A DNA stretch of 64,000 nucleotides from Thermomonas flagellata (GTDB lineage Bacteria > Pseudomonadota > Gammaproteobacteria > Xanthomonadales > Xanthomonadaceae): assembly GCF_022419185.1 (NCBI RefSeq), contig NZ_JAJOZK010000013.1, positions 1 through 64,000 on the forward strand, in the 5' to 3' direction. This document shows, one piece after another, positions 63,696-64,000 of the stretch (positions within the stretch are counted from its first letter, which is position 1; each line of letters opens with the position of its first letter). A program made the position numbers and the translations under genes. The notes below the pieces were generated by a model, which was given only the letters and a program-made list of their open reading frames with translations, had not been told where the DNA came from and did no database searches.

Positions 63696-64000
63696 GCCTC
63701 CGCCGCGGCCTGCTGCTGCTCGTGGTGTTGTTGCTGGCGCTGCTGGGCTGGCAGTGGCAGCGCTACCAGCGCTTCGCCGACACCCCGCTGGCCGGGATCG
63801 GCGCGGATGCCAGCCTGGTGGTGGCGCGCGGGGACAGCCTGCCGGCGATCCTGCGCACTCTGCGCGCGCAGGGCGTCGCGGTCGGACCGCCGCTGTACTG
63901 GCAGCTGCTGGCGCGCCAGACCGGTGCCGCCGGGCGGCTGCAGGCCGGCGAGTACGCGCTGCCGCCGGGCACCACTCCGCGCGCGCTGCTCTCGGCGATG
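63692..64000 (+). CDS. mltG: Endolytic murein transglycosylase (partial)
   Basis: Cuts glycan strands during synthesis. The 103 codons in the window show one transmembrane segment (residues 7-19) and the start of the YceG/LysM-like domain (LVVARGDSLPAILRTLRAQGV, and GRLQAGEYALPPGTTPRALLSAM in part). It overlaps pabC (ATGA) and continues past the window end. The pabC-mltG order is conserved in gammaproteobacteria. Confidence 0.93.
   Translation, partial: MSLRRGLLLLVVLLLALLGWQWQRYQRFADTPLAGIGADASLVVARGDSLPAILRTLRAQGVAVGPPLYWQLLARQTGAAGRLQAGEYALPPGTTPRALLSAM

Overview
The window is about 64 kb of high-GC bacterial chromosome, nearly all core genome of a gammaproteobacterium. The combination of a chromosomal integron integrase, an NAD-type isocitrate dehydrogenase, a tRNA(Pro-Arg-His-Lys) cluster ahead of tig-clpP-clpX-lon-hupB, KDO kinase, and phoB-phoR-ppk1-ppx in a row suggests the Xanthomonadaceae/Lysobacteraceae (Lysobacter, Luteimonas or Xanthomonas relatives). 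That assignment is inference from gene content and order. No prophage, insertion sequence or CRISPR array was seen.

Layout. 1-1870: the promoter-proximal end of a chromosomal integron (a lipoprotein cassette cut by the window edge, a DUF1643 cassette with its attC site, the attI junction, and an intact integrase). 1876-11423: a mosaic of single genes, among them endonuclease V, the transcription-repair coupling factor Mfd, two GNAT acetyltransferases, a DUF808 membrane protein, RlmJ, a C-N hydrolase and a pentapeptide-repeat protein. 11474-20790: a phosphate block on the minus strand, read as bepA-like protease, then phoB-phoR-ppk1-ppx, then a glycosyltransferase and a PAP2 phosphatase; Pho-box-like repeats precede both phoB and the glycosyltransferase. 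20922-23538: glutaredoxin, an AhpD-like protein, NAD-isocitrate dehydrogenase and a Bax-inhibitor-1 protein. 23625-31645: seven tRNAs and the protein quality-control set tig, clpP, clpX, lon, then hupB. 31754-38206: ppiD, fabI, gloB-yafS-like-rnhA-dnaQ and a PP2C phosphatase.

38307-48694: tRNA-Ser(CGA), a DUF6165 protein, a CPA2 antiporter, a heptosyltransferase-like GT9 divergent from KDO kinase, a metallo-beta-lactamase-fold protein overlapping moaA, then moaC-moaD-moaE; next tRNA-Ser(GGA) and the signal recognition particle RNA on the minus strand, facing away from dnaX-ybaB-recR, and a HIT protein. 48720-55005: an Slp lipoprotein, the TgpA-DUF58-MoxR operon and a GT39-like membrane glycosyltransferase. 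55012 to the end: the fatty-acid cluster maf - small membrane protein (minus strand) and DUF177-rpmF-fabH-fabD-fabG-acpP-fabF-pabB-pabC-mltG (plus strand), cut by the window end inside mltG. plsX is absent from its usual place between rpmF and fabH.

Two patterns cross gene boundaries. First, at least seven genes (nfi, rlmJ, a GNAT gene, the yafS-like gene, kdkA, moaC, dnaX) have a -10-like hexamer ending 6 or 7 nt before the ATG and no Shine-Dalgarno, which predicts leaderless mRNAs. Second, the glycosyltransferase-PAP2 pair beside phoBR-ppk-ppx is preceded by half-sites in 11-bp phase, suggesting a phosphate-starvation lipid-remodelling module. Fatty-acid genes at two distant loci (fabI and fabD) share a 16-nt palindromic upstream motif with one mismatch.
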